From NCBI RefSeq assembly GCF_947500795.1, contig NZ_CANMTE010000002.1, positions 62,001-126,000 on the forward strand: DNA of 64,000 bases. The letters are read 5' to 3'. The translations under genes were made by a program, and so were the position numbers. Shown here in pieces: positions 10,498-20,052 of this stretch (position 1 is the first letter of the stretch; every line of letters begins with the position of its first letter). Under the pieces are notes generated by a model that saw only the letters and a program-made list of their open reading frames with translations, had not been told where the DNA came from and searched no databases. Source of the stretch: an uncultured Gelidibacter sp. (GTDB taxonomy: Bacteria > Bacteroidota > Bacteroidia > Flavobacteriales > Flavobacteriaceae).

Positions 10498-11358
10498 ATG
10501 ATACAATCCATGACAGGGTATGGAAAATCTGTTCTACAGCTTCCTACTAAAAAAATATCAATAGAGGTCAAATCTTTAAATAGCAAAAACCTCGATCTGA
10601 ATACGAGAATGCCCTCTTTATATAGAGAAAAAGAACTCGAAATCCGAAAATTGATTGCTTCAAAACTGGAACGTGGCAAAGTAGATTTCTCCTTATATAT
10701 GGAAATTACTGGCGAAGAAACCTCTACTCAAATCAATAAAACCGTTGTAAAACAATACATCAAGCAATTGAGAGACGTTGTTAATACTGGTGATGAAACT
10801 GAATTGCTAAAAATGGCTATCCGTTTACCAGATGCCGTAACGACTGAGCGTGATGAAATGGATGAAGATGAGTGGGAAGCGATAGCTGCCGAAATCAACA
10901 CGGCATTAGATAAAATTCAGCAATACCGTTTGGACGAAGGGAAAAGTTTAGAATCTGAATTCTTTGACAGAGTAAAAAACATTTCAGATTTATTAGACGA
11001 AGTCATTGCTATGGATCCTGAGCGTATTGAAGGTGTGAGAGAGCGTTTACACAAAGGCGTGGCCGAATTGAAAGAAAAGGTAGATGAAAACCGTTTTGAG
11101 CAAGAATTGGTGTTCTACATCGAGAAATTCGACATTACTGAAGAAAAAGTACGTCTAAAAAACCATTTGGATTATTTTGTTTCAGCACTTAATAGTGACG
11201 ATTCCAACGGAAAGAAATTAGGATTTATCAGTCAAGAAATGGGACGTGAAATCAATACTATTGGTTCTAAAAGCAATTATGCCCCAATGCAAAAACTGGT
11301 CGTTCAAATGAAAGACGAATTGGAAAAAATTAAAGAACAACTTTTAAATGTTCTTTAA
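10498..11358 (+). CDS. YicC family endoribonuclease-like protein
   Basis: A 286-residue YicC-family protein, full length. It begins 'MIQSMTGYGKS' and ends in the typical 'GFISQEMGREINTIGSKSN' segment followed by a helical tail (DUF1732). Members are reported as RNA-cleaving stress proteins in E. coli. It is the first gene of yicC-gmk-nadD, with 40 bp to gmk. A TAnnTTTG element (TACCTTTG, 10469-10476) lies about 20 bp upstream of the ATG, but no clear upstream TTG is seen. Confidence 0.9.
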   Translation: MIQSMTGYGKSVLQLPTKKISIEVKSLNSKNLDLNTRMPSLYREKELEIRKLIASKLERGKVDFSLYMEITGEETSTQINKTVVKQYIKQLRDVVNTGDETELLKMAIRLPDAVTTERDEMDEDEWEAIAAEINTALDKIQQYRLDEGKSLESEFFDRVKNISDLLDEVIAMDPERIEGVRERLHKGVAELKEKVDENRFEQELVFYIEKFDITEEKVRLKNHLDYFVSALNSDDSNGKKLGFISQEMGREINTIGSKSNYAPMQKLVVQMKDELEKIKEQLLNVL

Positions 11359-11398
11359 GAACAAGAGTTTATAGATTTATTACATTAAAATAGCATTC

Positions 11399-12001
11399 GT
11401 GACCAAAATCAAAGACATCCCAGAAAAAGGCAAACTCATCGTATTTTCAGCCCCTTCTGGCTCCGGCAAAACCACACTGGTAAGACATTTACTGAAACAG
11501 CAAGAATTAAATTTAGAGTTCTCCATTTCAGCTACTTCTAGAGAGAAAAGAGACAATGAAACGGACGGTAAAGATTACTACTTTTTAGATGCTCAAGCAT
11601 TTAAAAACCGCATTAAGAATGATGAGTTTTTAGAGTGGGAAGAAGTGTATCGCGATAACTTTTATGGTACTTTAAAGACTGAAGTGAAGCGTATCTGGGC
11701 ACAAGGTAAAAATGTTATTTTTGATATTGATGTTTCTGGCGGATTGCGAATCAAACGTAAATTCCCTGATCAAACACTCGCTATTTTTGTGAAACCACCG
11801 AGTATTGATGAGTTAAAGATTCGCTTAAAAAAGCGTCAGACTGAGACTAACGACAAAATCAATATGCGCATTGCTAAAGCTTCCGCAGAATTAGCCACTG
11901 CGCCGCTTTTCGATGTTATTGTAATCAATGATGATCTTGAAAAGGCAATAGACGAATCCTACAAATTGGTTTCTGATTTTATCAATAAACCGGAAGAATA
12001 A
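11399..12001 (+). CDS. gmk: Guanylate kinase
   Basis: Phosphorylates GMP to GDP with ATP. The 200-residue length is normal. The P-loop 'SAPSGSGKTT' lies near residues 17-26, followed by 'SATSREKRDNETDGKDYYF' (GMP binding) and 'EVYRDNFYGT'. The start is GTG at 11399, because no ATG precedes the P-loop in frame at a sensible distance. It is the middle gene of the yicC-gmk-nadD block, with 13 bp to nadD. Confidence 0.93.
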   Translation: MTKIKDIPEKGKLIVFSAPSGSGKTTLVRHLLKQQELNLEFSISATSREKRDNETDGKDYYFLDAQAFKNRIKNDEFLEWEEVYRDNFYGTLKTEVKRIWAQGKNVIFDIDVSGGLRIKRKFPDQTLAIFVKPPSIDELKIRLKKRQTETNDKINMRIAKASAELATAPLFDVIVINDDLEKAIDESYKLVSDFINKPEE

Positions 12002-12014
12002 AAATTTTATAGCC

Positions 12015-12596
12015 ATGAAAATCGGACTCTACTTTGGCACGTTTAATCCCATCCATATTGGCCACTTAATTATTGCCAATCATATGGCTGAACATAGTGA
12101 TCTTGACCAAATCTGGTTTGTGGTCACCCCTCAAAGTCCGTTTAAGGTAAAAGCGAGCATGCTCGACAATCACGATCGGTTGGAAATGGTGTACCGCGCT
12201 ACAGAAGATTACGAAAAGTTGCGCCCGAGCGATATTGAATTTGGAATGCCACAACCAAATTACACCATCAACACGCTCACTTATCTACAAGAAAAACATC
12301 CAAAATATACCTTTTCATTAATCATGGGCGAAGACAACTTAAAGAGTCTTCACAAATGGAAAAATTATGAATTGATTTTGGAAAACCACGACATTTACGT
12401 GTATCCAAGAATTTCAGAAGGTGTGGTTGAAACACAATTTGACAAGCATCCTAAAATTCATCATGTCGCGGCACCTATTATGGAAATCTCTTCCACATTT
12501 ATTAGAAAATCCATCAAAAAGGGCAAAAATGTACGCCCGATGTTGCCGGACCCTGTTTGGAACTATATAGATGAGATGAATTATTACGGGGCTTAA
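12015..12596 (+). CDS. nadD: Nicotinate-nucleotide adenylyltransferase
   Basis: Makes deamido-NAD from nicotinate mononucleotide and ATP. It is 193 residues long, with the nucleotidyltransferase motif 'GTFNPIHIGHL' at residues 8-18 and 'ISSTFIRKSIKKGKN' near the C-terminus. Last gene of the yicC-gmk-nadD block. Its stop lies 13 bp from the convergent yraN stop. Confidence 0.93.
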   Translation: MKIGLYFGTFNPIHIGHLIIANHMAEHSDLDQIWFVVTPQSPFKVKASMLDNHDRLEMVYRATEDYEKLRPSDIEFGMPQPNYTINTLTYLQEKHPKYTFSLIMGEDNLKSLHKWKNYELILENHDIYVYPRISEGVVETQFDKHPKIHHVAAPIMEISSTFIRKSIKKGKNVRPMLPDPVWNYIDEMNYYGA

Positions 12597-12609
12597 TTCC
12601 TATGTAGAA

Positions 12610-12969
12610 CTAAAAATGATAAAACGCATTTTCATAATGCGTCACTTCCTCTCGACTTTTATTTTTCAGAACCGCAATAATATCAAAACGCGATTCTAAA
12701 TCGAGATCATTTTCAGTGATGTAAGCATCCATCGCCCTGACTAACAACTTGATTTTACTTGGGGTTACAAAATCTTGAGGATCTCCAAAAAAATCGGAAT
12801 TTCGAGTCTTGACTTCCACACATACCATCATGTTATTGTGTTTCGCAATAATATCAATCTCCGCTTTTTGAAAGAAATAGTTTTTGCACACAATCTCGTA
12901 GCCTTTTGAATAAAGGTATTGGGCGGCAAGTTTCTCGCCTATTTTACCGAGTTCATTATGGTGCGCCAT
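12610..12969 (-). CDS. YraN family (UPF0102) nuclease-fold protein
   Basis: A 119-residue UPF0102 protein with the restriction-endonuclease-like core: 'GEKLAAQYLYSKGYEIVCKNY', 'AEIDIIAKHNNMMVCVEVKTR'. The Asp and the Glu-x-Lys of the nuclease signature are present. The exact cellular role is unsettled for the family. Its upstream side is a 159-bp gap filled with simple repeats (12981-13100). Confidence 0.88.
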   Translation of the reverse strand: MAHHNELGKIGEKLAAQYLYSKGYEIVCKNYFFQKAEIDIIAKHNNMMVCVEVKTRNSDFFGDPQDFVTPSKIKLLVRAMDAYITENDLDLESRFDIIAVLKNKSREEVTHYENAFYHF

Positions 12970-12980
12970 GTTTTTTTTAG

Positions 12981-13100
12981 TTGGCAGTATTCAGTATTCA
13001 GTATTCAGTCTTCAGTTGGCAGTATTCAATTTTCAGTCTTCAGGTGCTCTTCTCTATTCTCTATTCTCTATTCTCTTTTCTCTTTTCTCTTTTCACTCTC
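12981..13100. repeat. Simple tandem repeats: TATTCAG-type then CTATT/CTTTT-type
   Basis: Two imperfect copies of a TTGGCAGTATTCAG... unit (12981-13014 and 13015-13044) contain runs of the 7-mer TATTCAG. They are followed by a pyrimidine-only tract of TCTATTC and TCTTTTC units (13045-13100). It fills the gap between yraN and the S66 peptidase gene. The TTGGCAGT core recurs at 63277-63305. Confidence 0.85.
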
Positions 13101-13128
13101 CAATTTAGGTTGTCTTATAAAAACTACC

Positions 13129-14148
13129 TTAGTTTTTGAATTTGATTGTTGAAGCTTCCTTGCCTACAGAAAGATCAATTGTGCGGCCAATTAGTAATGC
13201 TCTATTATCATCTTCATGCCCCGCTGGCATTTTAAAAGCGATTGGGAAATCATATTCTGATAAGGCGTCTAAAATCAATTGCTCCATTGATGTGCCCCAA
13301 GGCGTGGTATTTTTTCTAACTTTAGAGAAATCGCCCACAATAACACCTTTACAATTATCAAAATATCCAGCACGTTTTAAACTTTGCAACATCCGGTCGA
13401 CACTATATTCATATTCGCCAATTTCTTCAATAAAAAGGATACGATCTGAAACATCAATGCTTGTTTTAGAGCCCAACATGCTATATAATAAACTCAAGTT
13501 GCCACCTACGAGTTGCCCCGAAACTGTCCCAGGTTTATTATAGGTTGATCCTTCTAACGTATAGGCTAAAGGCTTTCCGAAAAGAGCGTCCTTAAACGTT
13601 TGTACGGTTTCTTTAATTTCACTCAAATCCTCAACCACACTCACGGCCATCATGGCGTGCATCGATTCAAACCCTTCCACATTCAATTGGTTGTGCAAGG
13701 CTGTAATGTCAGAATAGCCAATTACCCATTTCGGATTTTCCCTGAATTTGGTATAATCGAGTTTATCAATAATTCTAACGGTACCGTAACCCCCACGAGC
13801 AGCCCAAATGGCACTAATAGTCGGATTGTCCATTGCATTCTGAAAATCGGCACAACGCTCAGCATCAGTGCCCGCAAAATGATTGCCATCAGCAAACAAA
13901 TGCTTCCCTAAAACGGTGTGCAACCCCCAACTGCTCAGCAAGTCTTGAGCGCGTTTTATTTCAGCTGTTCGGTTTTTTAAAATTCCAGAAGGCGCCACAA
14001 TGGCTACTGTATCTCCTACTTTTAAATATGGTGGACGCACAAGCGTTTGCTGTTTATTAGACATTAATTTTTGTTGTGCTGAAAACTCTTGTGTTCCAAG
14101 TAGCACAAATAAGCAAGTTATTACGACGGTAAATGTGATTTTCGACAT
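13129..14148 (-). CDS. LD-carboxypeptidase, peptidase family S66
   Basis: Cleaves the terminal D-Ala from murein tetrapeptides during peptidoglycan recycling. Marks are the catalytic Ser region 'VIGYSDITALHNQL', 'WAARGGYGTVRI', and the His region 'KMPAGHEDDNRALLIG'. I start it at 14148 (339 residues), because the ATG five codons earlier adds nothing and this start leads directly into a signal peptide ending near 'EFSAQ'. The enzyme is therefore predicted to be exported to the periplasm, unlike cytosolic E. coli LdcA. Confidence 0.88.
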   Translation of the reverse strand: MSKITFTVVITCLFVLLGTQEFSAQQKLMSNKQQTLVRPPYLKVGDTVAIVAPSGILKNRTAEIKRAQDLLSSWGLHTVLGKHLFADGNHFAGTDAERCADFQNAMDNPTISAIWAARGGYGTVRIIDKLDYTKFRENPKWVIGYSDITALHNQLNVEGFESMHAMMAVSVVEDLSEIKETVQTFKDALFGKPLAYTLEGSTYNKPGTVSGQLVGGNLSLLYSMLGSKTSIDVSDRILFIEEIGEYEYSVDRMLQSLKRAGYFDNCKGVIVGDFSKVRKNTTPWGTSMEQLILDALSEYDFPIAFKMPAGHEDDNRALLIGRTIDLSVGKEASTIKFKN

Positions 14149-14222
14149 AATGTAAAAATACATTTTTTTTCTAATTCGAGGTCAAAATGCGTACTTTTGT
14201 AACTGTCTTTAAGAAGGCAGAT

Positions 14223-14291
14223 GTCAGGTTGAGCGCAGTCGAAACCATTAATGATTTAAAATTAATAAAAACACGCTCGAGCACGCTCGAG
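14223..14291. repeat. Dispersed-type repeat and tandem CACGCTCGAG
   Basis: TTGAGCGCAGTCGAAA (14229-14244) is a short motif I recognise as recurrent between genes in many flavobacterial genomes. It is followed by two head-to-tail copies of CACGCTCGAG (14272-14291). Both lie in the leader of metG, downstream of a TACTTTTG promoter-like element (14192-14199). Confidence 0.6.
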
Positions 14292-14310
14292 ATTACAGAT
14301 TTCATATACA

Positions 14311-16404
14311 ATGAACCATCCAAAACGCTATACCATTACCGCCGCATTACCTTACACCAACGGACCAATCCATATTGGCCATTTGGCAGGTGTTTATGTG
14401 CCTGCAGATATTTATGCACGCTATTTAAGACTCATTGGAAAGGACGTGGCATTTATCTGCGGAAGCGACGAACACGGTGTACCTATTACTATCAAAGCAA
14501 AAAAGGAAGGTATTACACCTCAAGATATTGTGGATAAATACCACGCGATCATCAAAACATCGTTTGAAGATTTTGGTATCAGTTTCGACAACTATTCTCG
14601 CACTTCAGCAAAAATTCATCATGAAACTGCCCAGGAGTTTTTCAAAACTTTATACAGTAAAGGTGAATTTATTGAGGAAACTACGGAGCAACTTTATGAT
14701 GAAGAAGCCGATCAGTTTTTAGCGGATCGTTTTGTAACGGGAACTTGTCCGAAATGTGGTAATGAGGAAGCTTATGGCGACCAATGTGAAAAATGCGGAA
14801 GCAGCTTAAATGCCACGGATTTGATCAACCCGAAATCGGCCATTACCGGTAACGTTCCAACATTAAAACAAACCAAACACTGGTTTTTACCTTTAGATAA
14901 GCACGAAGCATTTTTAAAAGAATGGATTTTAGAGGGTCATAAAAAAGACTGGAAACCTAATGTTTACGGCCAAGTAAAATCGTGGATTGACGATGGGTTA
15001 CGCCCAAGAGCAGTGACGAGAGATTTAGATTGGGGCATTCCTGTGCCTGTTGAAGGCGCTGACGGAAAAGTGCTTTATGTGTGGTTTGATGCGCCAATTG
15101 GTTACATCTCTTCTACTAAAGAATGGGCTGATCGCGTCGGGAAAGATTGGGAGCCATATTGGAAAGACAAAGACACCAAATTGGTGCATTTTATCGGGAA
15201 AGACAATATCGTTTTTCACTGTATTATTTTCCCAGCCATGTTAAAAGCGGAAGGTTCCTATATTTTACCAGATAACGTACCTGCCAACGAATTCTTGAAT
15301 TTGGAAGGCAATAAACTCTCAACTTCAAAAAACTGGGCCGTTTGGTTGCCAGAATACTTGGAGGATTTCCCAAATCAGCAGGATGTTTTACGTTATGCGT
15401 TGACGGCGAATGCGCCTGAGACTAAGGATAACGATTTCACATGGAAAGATTTCCAAGCACGAAACAATAATGAATTGGTGGCCATTTTCGGGAATTTCAT
15501 CAATCGTGTGGTGGTTTTAACCGATAAATATTACGGTGGTGTGGTACCTGAGGCTTCAGAATTTAGTGCCGTTGATCAGGAAACTTTAGCGGCTTTAAAA
15601 GCTTATCCAGATGTGATTGCAAGCTCCATTGAGCGCTACAGATTTAGAGAAGCGAGTCAGGAATTATTGAATCTTGCGCGTTTAGGCAATAAATATCTCG
15701 CTGATGAAGAGCCATGGAAATTGGTTAAAACCGATGAAGTCCGCACCAAAACAATCATGTTTGTAGCACTTCAAATTGCATCTGCTTTAGCAACTTTAAG
15801 CGAACCGTTTTTACCGTTTACGTCTGATAAATTAAAATCCATTCTTGGTATCAGCTCAAGTGACGCTAGTGACGGGAATCGTATTAGCAATACTTGGAAT
15901 GATATTTCATCAAAAGATATTTTGATCCCTACAGGTCATCAGATTGGCAAAGCAGAATTGTTATTTTCAAAAATCGAAGACGACACCATTCAACAGCAAT
16001 TAGACAAATTAGTGGCAAGTAAAAAAGCAAATGAAGTGGCAAATAGAAAGGTAGAACCTCAAAAAGAAACCATCACCTTTGAAGATTTTTCTAAATTAGA
16101 TATGCGTGTGGGCACTATTATTGAGGCAGAAAAAATGCCAAAAGCTAATAAATTATTGGTTTTAAAGGTAGATACAGGTATTGATGTGCGTACCATTGTT
16201 TCAGGAATTGCTGAAAGCTTTACGCCTGAAGAAGTGGTTGGAAAACGCGTTACCGTGTTGGTCAATTTAGCACCTAGAGCACTAAGAGGCGTGGAAAGTC
16301 AGGGCATGATTTTAATGACAGAGTCAGAAGACGGCAAATTAGTTTTTGTAAATCCGGACACCACAACGGGCGCTAAAGTGCCTAACGGATTGCAAATAAG
16401 TTAA
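14311..16404 (+). CDS. metG: Methionine-tRNA ligase
   Basis: Charges tRNA-Met with methionine. At 697 residues it is a long-form enzyme. The HIGH motif is in '[14 protein letters not shown]' (residues 14-27). The zinc knuckle is '[18 protein letters not shown]', and the KMSKS equivalent is 'GNKLSTSKN'. The C-terminus carries a Trbp111-type tRNA-binding domain from '[15 protein letters not shown]'. It is preceded by a repeat-containing leader and is probably transcribed alone. Confidence 0.96.
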   Translation: MNHPKRYTITAALPYTNGPIHIGHLAGVYVPADIYARYLRLIGKDVAFICGSDEHGVPITIKAKKEGITPQDIVDKYHAIIKTSFEDFGISFDNYSRTSAKIHHETAQEFFKTLYSKGEFIEETTEQLYDEEADQFLADRFVTGTCPKCGNEEAYGDQCEKCGSSLNATDLINPKSAITGNVPTLKQTKHWFLPLDKHEAFLKEWILEGHKKDWKPNVYGQVKSWIDDGLRPRAVTRDLDWGIPVPVEGADGKVLYVWFDAPIGYISSTKEWADRVGKDWEPYWKDKDTKLVHFIGKDNIVFHCIIFPAMLKAEGSYILPDNVPANEFLNLEGNKLSTSKNWAVWLPEYLEDFPNQQDVLRYALTANAPETKDNDFTWKDFQARNNNELVAIFGNFINRVVVLTDKYYGGVVPEASEFSAVDQETLAALKAYPDVIASSIERYRFREASQELLNLARLGNKYLADEEPWKLVKTDEVRTKTIMFVALQIASALATLSEPFLPFTSDKLKSILGISSSDASDGNRISNTWNDISSKDILIPTGHQIGKAELLFSKIEDDTIQQQLDKLVASKKANEVANRKVEPQKETITFEDFSKLDMRVGTIIEAEKMPKANKLLVLKVDTGIDVRTIVSGIAESFTPEEVVGKRVTVLVNLAPRALRGVESQGMILMTESEDGKLVFVNPDTTTGAKVPNGLQIS

Positions 16405-16482
16405 CATCGCGGTTTTCTTTTTTAATCTAACTTGAAACAGTTCATTACCTTTGAGTAACAGAATTATACAACTTTATATATT

Positions 16483-16950
16483 ATGAAATACGTTTTAAGT
16501 TTATCGCTACTATGTTGCCTAATCTTTTTTAGTTGTAAAACTCAGGTTGTACCTCAACCACCAACTGAGACTACCAATACTACAGATAAAAAAGTTGAAG
16601 CACATCTTGTTGGCGCAAAATGGATGTTAACAAAACTTAATGGCGATGTTGTCAACCTCAGTAATACGAAGCTAAAACAACCATTTATAAGGCTCACGGC
16701 AAAGGATAACGGCGTTGGCGGTAACGGTGGTTGTAATGCGTTTGGTGGTACTTTTAAATTGAAAAACAATCAGAACATTGAGTTTTCTGAAATGTTAGCG
16801 ACTATGATGTACTGCGATGACAGCGGCATTGAAAGTGTTTTCATGAGCAATTTGCGCAAAGCATCAAGTTATACGATTGTCAATAATGAATTGACATTTA
16901 AGGACGAAAACGGCTATGTTTTGTCAACTTTTGAATCCGTTGCGGAATAA
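16483..16950 (+). CDS. META domain lipoprotein (HslJ-like)
   Basis: A 155-residue lipoprotein: lipobox 'LIFFSCKT', a short Pro/Thr linker, then one META domain with 'KWMLTKLNGDVV', 'NGGCNAFGGTF' and 'MMYCDD'. Related HslJ of E. coli is tied to heat and novobiocin resistance, but the function is not well defined. The next gene downstream encodes a second META domain with an NlpE module, so the pair probably arose by duplication or serves one envelope-stress function. Confidence 0.82.
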   Translation: MKYVLSLSLLCCLIFFSCKTQVVPQPPTETTNTTDKKVEAHLVGAKWMLTKLNGDVVNLSNTKLKQPFIRLTAKDNGVGGNGGCNAFGGTFKLKNNQNIEFSEMLATMMYCDDSGIESVFMSNLRKASSYTIVNNELTFKDENGYVLSTFESVAE

Positions 16951-17042
16951 AACTATTTACAAACCGACGTGTTAAGATTACTTTAAAATTATTTCAGTGT
17001 CCTCATAGTTTAATAAATTCCCCAAATCAAACATTTAAAACA

Positions 17043-17828
17043 ATGAAAAAAACACTTATAAATAGTCTATTCGCAGCGGTCTTAGTAATGAGTACCGCTT
17101 GCAACTCTGGCACTAAAAAAGATAATCAGGCAGCTGAAGCTTCTGAAATGGAAGCCATGGCTGACAACAGTAGAACTTCATTAGATTGGGAAGGCACTTA
17201 TGAAGGCGTTGTACCATGTGCCGATTGTGAAGGCATCAAAACGGTGGTCACCATTAATGGCGACAATACGTATGTCGTAAAAGAAACTTATTTGGGGGCT
17301 GAGCCAAAAACATTCGAGTCTAAAGGCACCTTTAAATGGGACGATGAAGGCCAAAGACTATTATTATCAGACTCCAAAAGAAACCCATATTTTGTTGGAG
17401 AAAACACCTTGACCCTTTTAGATGCAGAAGGCAATAGACCTACGGGCGAACTAAAATCCAATTATGTTTTAAAGAAAGTAACCGATCAGTTAGTGGGTGA
17501 AAAATGGCATTTGGTATTATTTAGAGGTGATAAAATTCAACTAAAAGAAGTTAAAGGTGGACACCCATTTGTTCAATTTAGTGATGATTTCACCATACAT
17601 GGGTATACCGGCTGTAACGATTTACAAGGCGGTTATGAAGTTGGAGACGCGCTTAAACTGAAGTTCTCTAATTTAATAAATACGCTTAAATCATGTCCGG
17701 AAATGGAAACTGAAAATCAATTTATTAAGATTATGACTGCCACGAGATCTTATGCTTTTGAAGATCGCGCGTTGGTAATGTATGATGAAAACCATCTTAA
17801 ATTGGCAACTTTTAAAGCGGCTAATTAA
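17043..17828 (+). CDS. NlpE-like plus META domain lipoprotein
   Basis: A 261-residue lipoprotein (lipobox 'STACNSG'). Residues about 48-145 form an NlpE N-terminal-type domain with 'YEGVVPCADCEGIKTVVTING', including its CxxC pair. Residues about 150-255 form a META domain ('KWHLVLFRGDKI', 'GCNDLQGGYEV'). E. coli NlpE senses surface and copper stress through Cpx, but no Cpx genes are seen here. It ends in a strong terminator. It is 92 bp downstream of the single-META lipoprotein and may be cotranscribed. Confidence 0.82.
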   Translation: MKKTLINSLFAAVLVMSTACNSGTKKDNQAAEASEMEAMADNSRTSLDWEGTYEGVVPCADCEGIKTVVTINGDNTYVVKETYLGAEPKTFESKGTFKWDDEGQRLLLSDSKRNPYFVGENTLTLLDAEGNRPTGELKSNYVLKKVTDQLVGEKWHLVLFRGDKIQLKEVKGGHPFVQFSDDFTIHGYTGCNDLQGGYEVGDALKLKFSNLINTLKSCPEMETENQFIKIMTATRSYAFEDRALVMYDENHLKLATFKAAN

Positions 17829-17854
17829 TAACATAATTCATAATTATAGCATTC

Positions 17855-17886
17855 AAAACTGTTTGAAACCTCAAACAGTTTTTTTT
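17855..17886 (+). terminator. Rho-independent terminator
   Basis: A perfect 12-bp stem (17855-17866 and 17871-17882) with loop AACC, followed by a T run, 27 bp after the NlpE/META stop. Confidence 0.9.
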
Positions 17887-17925
17887 ATCTTCTTATCTTT
17901 GTATTCCATATTTTAAAGCGACTCC

Positions 17926-20049
17926 ATGCAGCTGATTTCTTATATTATTTCCCAAACAAAACTTCCAGAAACTTCCGTTAAAAACACGGTCGAATTGTTA
18001 AATGAAGATGCTACCATTCCTTTTATATCAAGGTATAGAAAAGAACGCACAGGTAATCTTGATGAAGTTCAAATTGGAGATATTGTAAAATTTAAGGAAC
18101 AGTTTGAAGCGCTTGAAAAACGCAAAGTTGCCATCCTGAAAGCTATTGAAGAACAAGATGCACTAACACCTGAACTTCGACAACAGATTGAAAATGTTCT
18201 CGATTTAACTGCTCTGGAAGATTTATACCTTCCCTTCAAGAAAAGCAGAAAGACAAAGGCTGAAACTGCAAGACAAAATGGATTAGAACCTTTGGCTAAA
18301 ATTATTATGAGCCAAAATGCTTCAGATATTGAAGCGATGGCTTATAAATATGCAAAAGGAGACGTCGCTTCTGCGGATGATGCTTTGGAAGGTGCGCGCC
18401 ATATTATTGCAGAATGGATCAATGAACGCACAGATCTGAGAAACAACATTCGTCAGCAATTGGAACGTTTTGCCATGATTTCCACTAAGGTGGTAAAGGC
18501 GAAGGCTGATGATGAAAATGCACAGAAATTCCGCGATTATTTTGATTGGGAAGAATCGTTAAGTCGCATTCCGTCGCACAGATTATTGGCAATTCTACGT
18601 GCCGAAAACGAAGGATTTATCAAATTTAAGATAAGCATTGATGATGAAAAGGCGCTCTCTAAAATTGAAGATCGCATTATTCGCTCCAATAACGAGTGTT
18701 CAGAGCAAATCAAAATCGCTATTCAAGATGCTTATAAGCGTTTATTATTGCCATCACTTTCCAATGAAGCCCTTCAAAACGCAAAATTAAAAGCTGATGA
18801 AGCAGCTATTTCTGTCTTTGCTAAAAATTTAAAACAACTACTACTTGGTTCTCCATTAGGTGAAAAACGCGTTCTTGCCATAGATCCTGGATTTAGAACG
18901 GGCTGTAAAGTGGTGTGTTTGGATGCGCAAGGCGGACTTCTATACAATGAAACCATTTATCCACATCCACCAAAGAATGACACTATTGGTGCGATGAAAA
19001 AAATAAGCTCCTTGAGTGAAGCCTATCAAATTGAAGCAATCGCCATTGGCAACGGCACAGCATCAAGAGAAACCGAAGCCTTTATCAGAAAAATTAGGTT
19101 TAAAAATGACATTCAGGTTTTTGTGGTGAGTGAAGCTGGAGCAAGTATTTATTCGGCTTCTAAAATTGCAAGAGATGAATTCCCAAATTACGATGTTACT
19201 GTTCGAGGATCTGTATCTATCGGCAGACGCCTTCAGGATCCGTTGGCGGAATTGGTTAAAATTGACGCCAAATCCATTGGTGTTGGGCAATACCAACATG
19301 ATGTCGATCAAACCAAACTCAAAAAGGAATTGGACGTCGTTGTGGAAAGTTGCGTGAATGCTGTTGGGGTAAATCTTAATACTGCAAGCACAAGTTTATT
19401 AAGTTATGTTTCTGGAATTGGGCCTAAATTAGCTGAAAACATCGTTAATTATCGCGAAGAAAACGGTGCTTTTACGTCTCGAAACGACATTAAAAAAGTA
19501 CCACGCTTGGGTGGAAAAGCGTTTGAACAAGGCGCAGGATTTTTGAGAGTCAAATCGGCTAAAAATCCGTTGGACGATTCTGCGGTACATCCTGAAAGCT
19601 ACCCAATAGTTGAAAAAATGGCTAAGGATTTAGGTAAAAAAGTATCAGAATTGATTGGCAACAAATCTGAACTTCAAAAAATCGATTTAAAGAACTATTG
19701 TACTGACACGGTTGGACTTCCAACACTTCAAGACATTATTAAGGAATTGGAAAAACCAGGCCTGGATATTCGTGAGCAGGCCAAAGTGTTCACGTTTAAC
19801 CAAAACATCAAAACCATCAACGATTTGGAAGAAGGACAGTTGCTACCTGGAATTGTCAATAATGTGACCAATTTTGGCGCCTTTGTCGATATCGGAATTA
19901 AAGAAAGTGGGTTGATCCATGTCTCCAATTTATCCGATTCGTTTGTAAGTGATGTGAATGAGCATGTGTCCCTACACCAACAGGTGATCGTTAAAGTATT
20001 AGATGTTGATGTTCCGCGAAAACGCATTCAGCTTAAATTGCACAACTAA
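17926..20049 (+). CDS. tex: Tex family RNA-binding transcription accessory protein
   Basis: A 707-residue Tex/YhgF protein. It has an N-terminal helical region ('PFISRYRKERTGNLDEVQI'), an RNase H-like YqgF domain ('VLAIDPGFRTGCKVV'), helix-hairpin-helix motifs ('LLSYVSGIGPKLAENIV'), and a C-terminal S1 RNA-binding domain ('GQLLPGIVNNVTNFGAFVDIG'). Tex binds nucleic acid and affects transcription of stress and virulence genes in several bacteria. A TATCTTTG promoter-like element sits at 17894-17901. It converges on the antiporter gene with 3 bp between the stops. Confidence 0.93.
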   Translation: MQLISYIISQTKLPETSVKNTVELLNEDATIPFISRYRKERTGNLDEVQIGDIVKFKEQFEALEKRKVAILKAIEEQDALTPELRQQIENVLDLTALEDLYLPFKKSRKTKAETARQNGLEPLAKIIMSQNASDIEAMAYKYAKGDVASADDALEGARHIIAEWINERTDLRNNIRQQLERFAMISTKVVKAKADDENAQKFRDYFDWEESLSRIPSHRLLAILRAENEGFIKFKISIDDEKALSKIEDRIIRSNNECSEQIKIAIQDAYKRLLLPSLSNEALQNAKLKADEAAISVFAKNLKQLLLGSPLGEKRVLAIDPGFRTGCKVVCLDAQGGLLYNETIYPHPPKNDTIGAMKKISSLSEAYQIEAIAIGNGTASRETEAFIRKIRFKNDIQVFVVSEAGASIYSASKIARDEFPNYDVTVRGSVSIGRRLQDPLAELVKIDAKSIGVGQYQHDVDQTKLKKELDVVVESCVNAVGVNLNTASTSLLSYVSGIGPKLAENIVNYREENGAFTSRNDIKKVPRLGGKAFEQGAGFLRVKSAKNPLDDSAVHPESYPIVEKMAKDLGKKVSELIGNKSELQKIDLKNYCTDTVGLPTLQDIIKELEKPGLDIREQAKVFTFNQNIKTINDLEEGQLLPGIVNNVTNFGAFVDIGIKESGLIHVSNLSDSFVSDVNEHVSLHQQVIVKVLDVDVPRKRIQLKLHN

Positions 20050-20052
20050 TAT

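Noticed and set aside
12919-13152. 77-codon plus-strand frame over the simple repeats
   Set aside because: It is a translation of low-complexity repeats (Phe/Ser-rich), opposite yraN and the peptidase gene.
14187-14537. 116-codon plus-strand frame at the start of metG
   Set aside because: It overlaps metG in another frame and includes the repeat leader; metG is certain.
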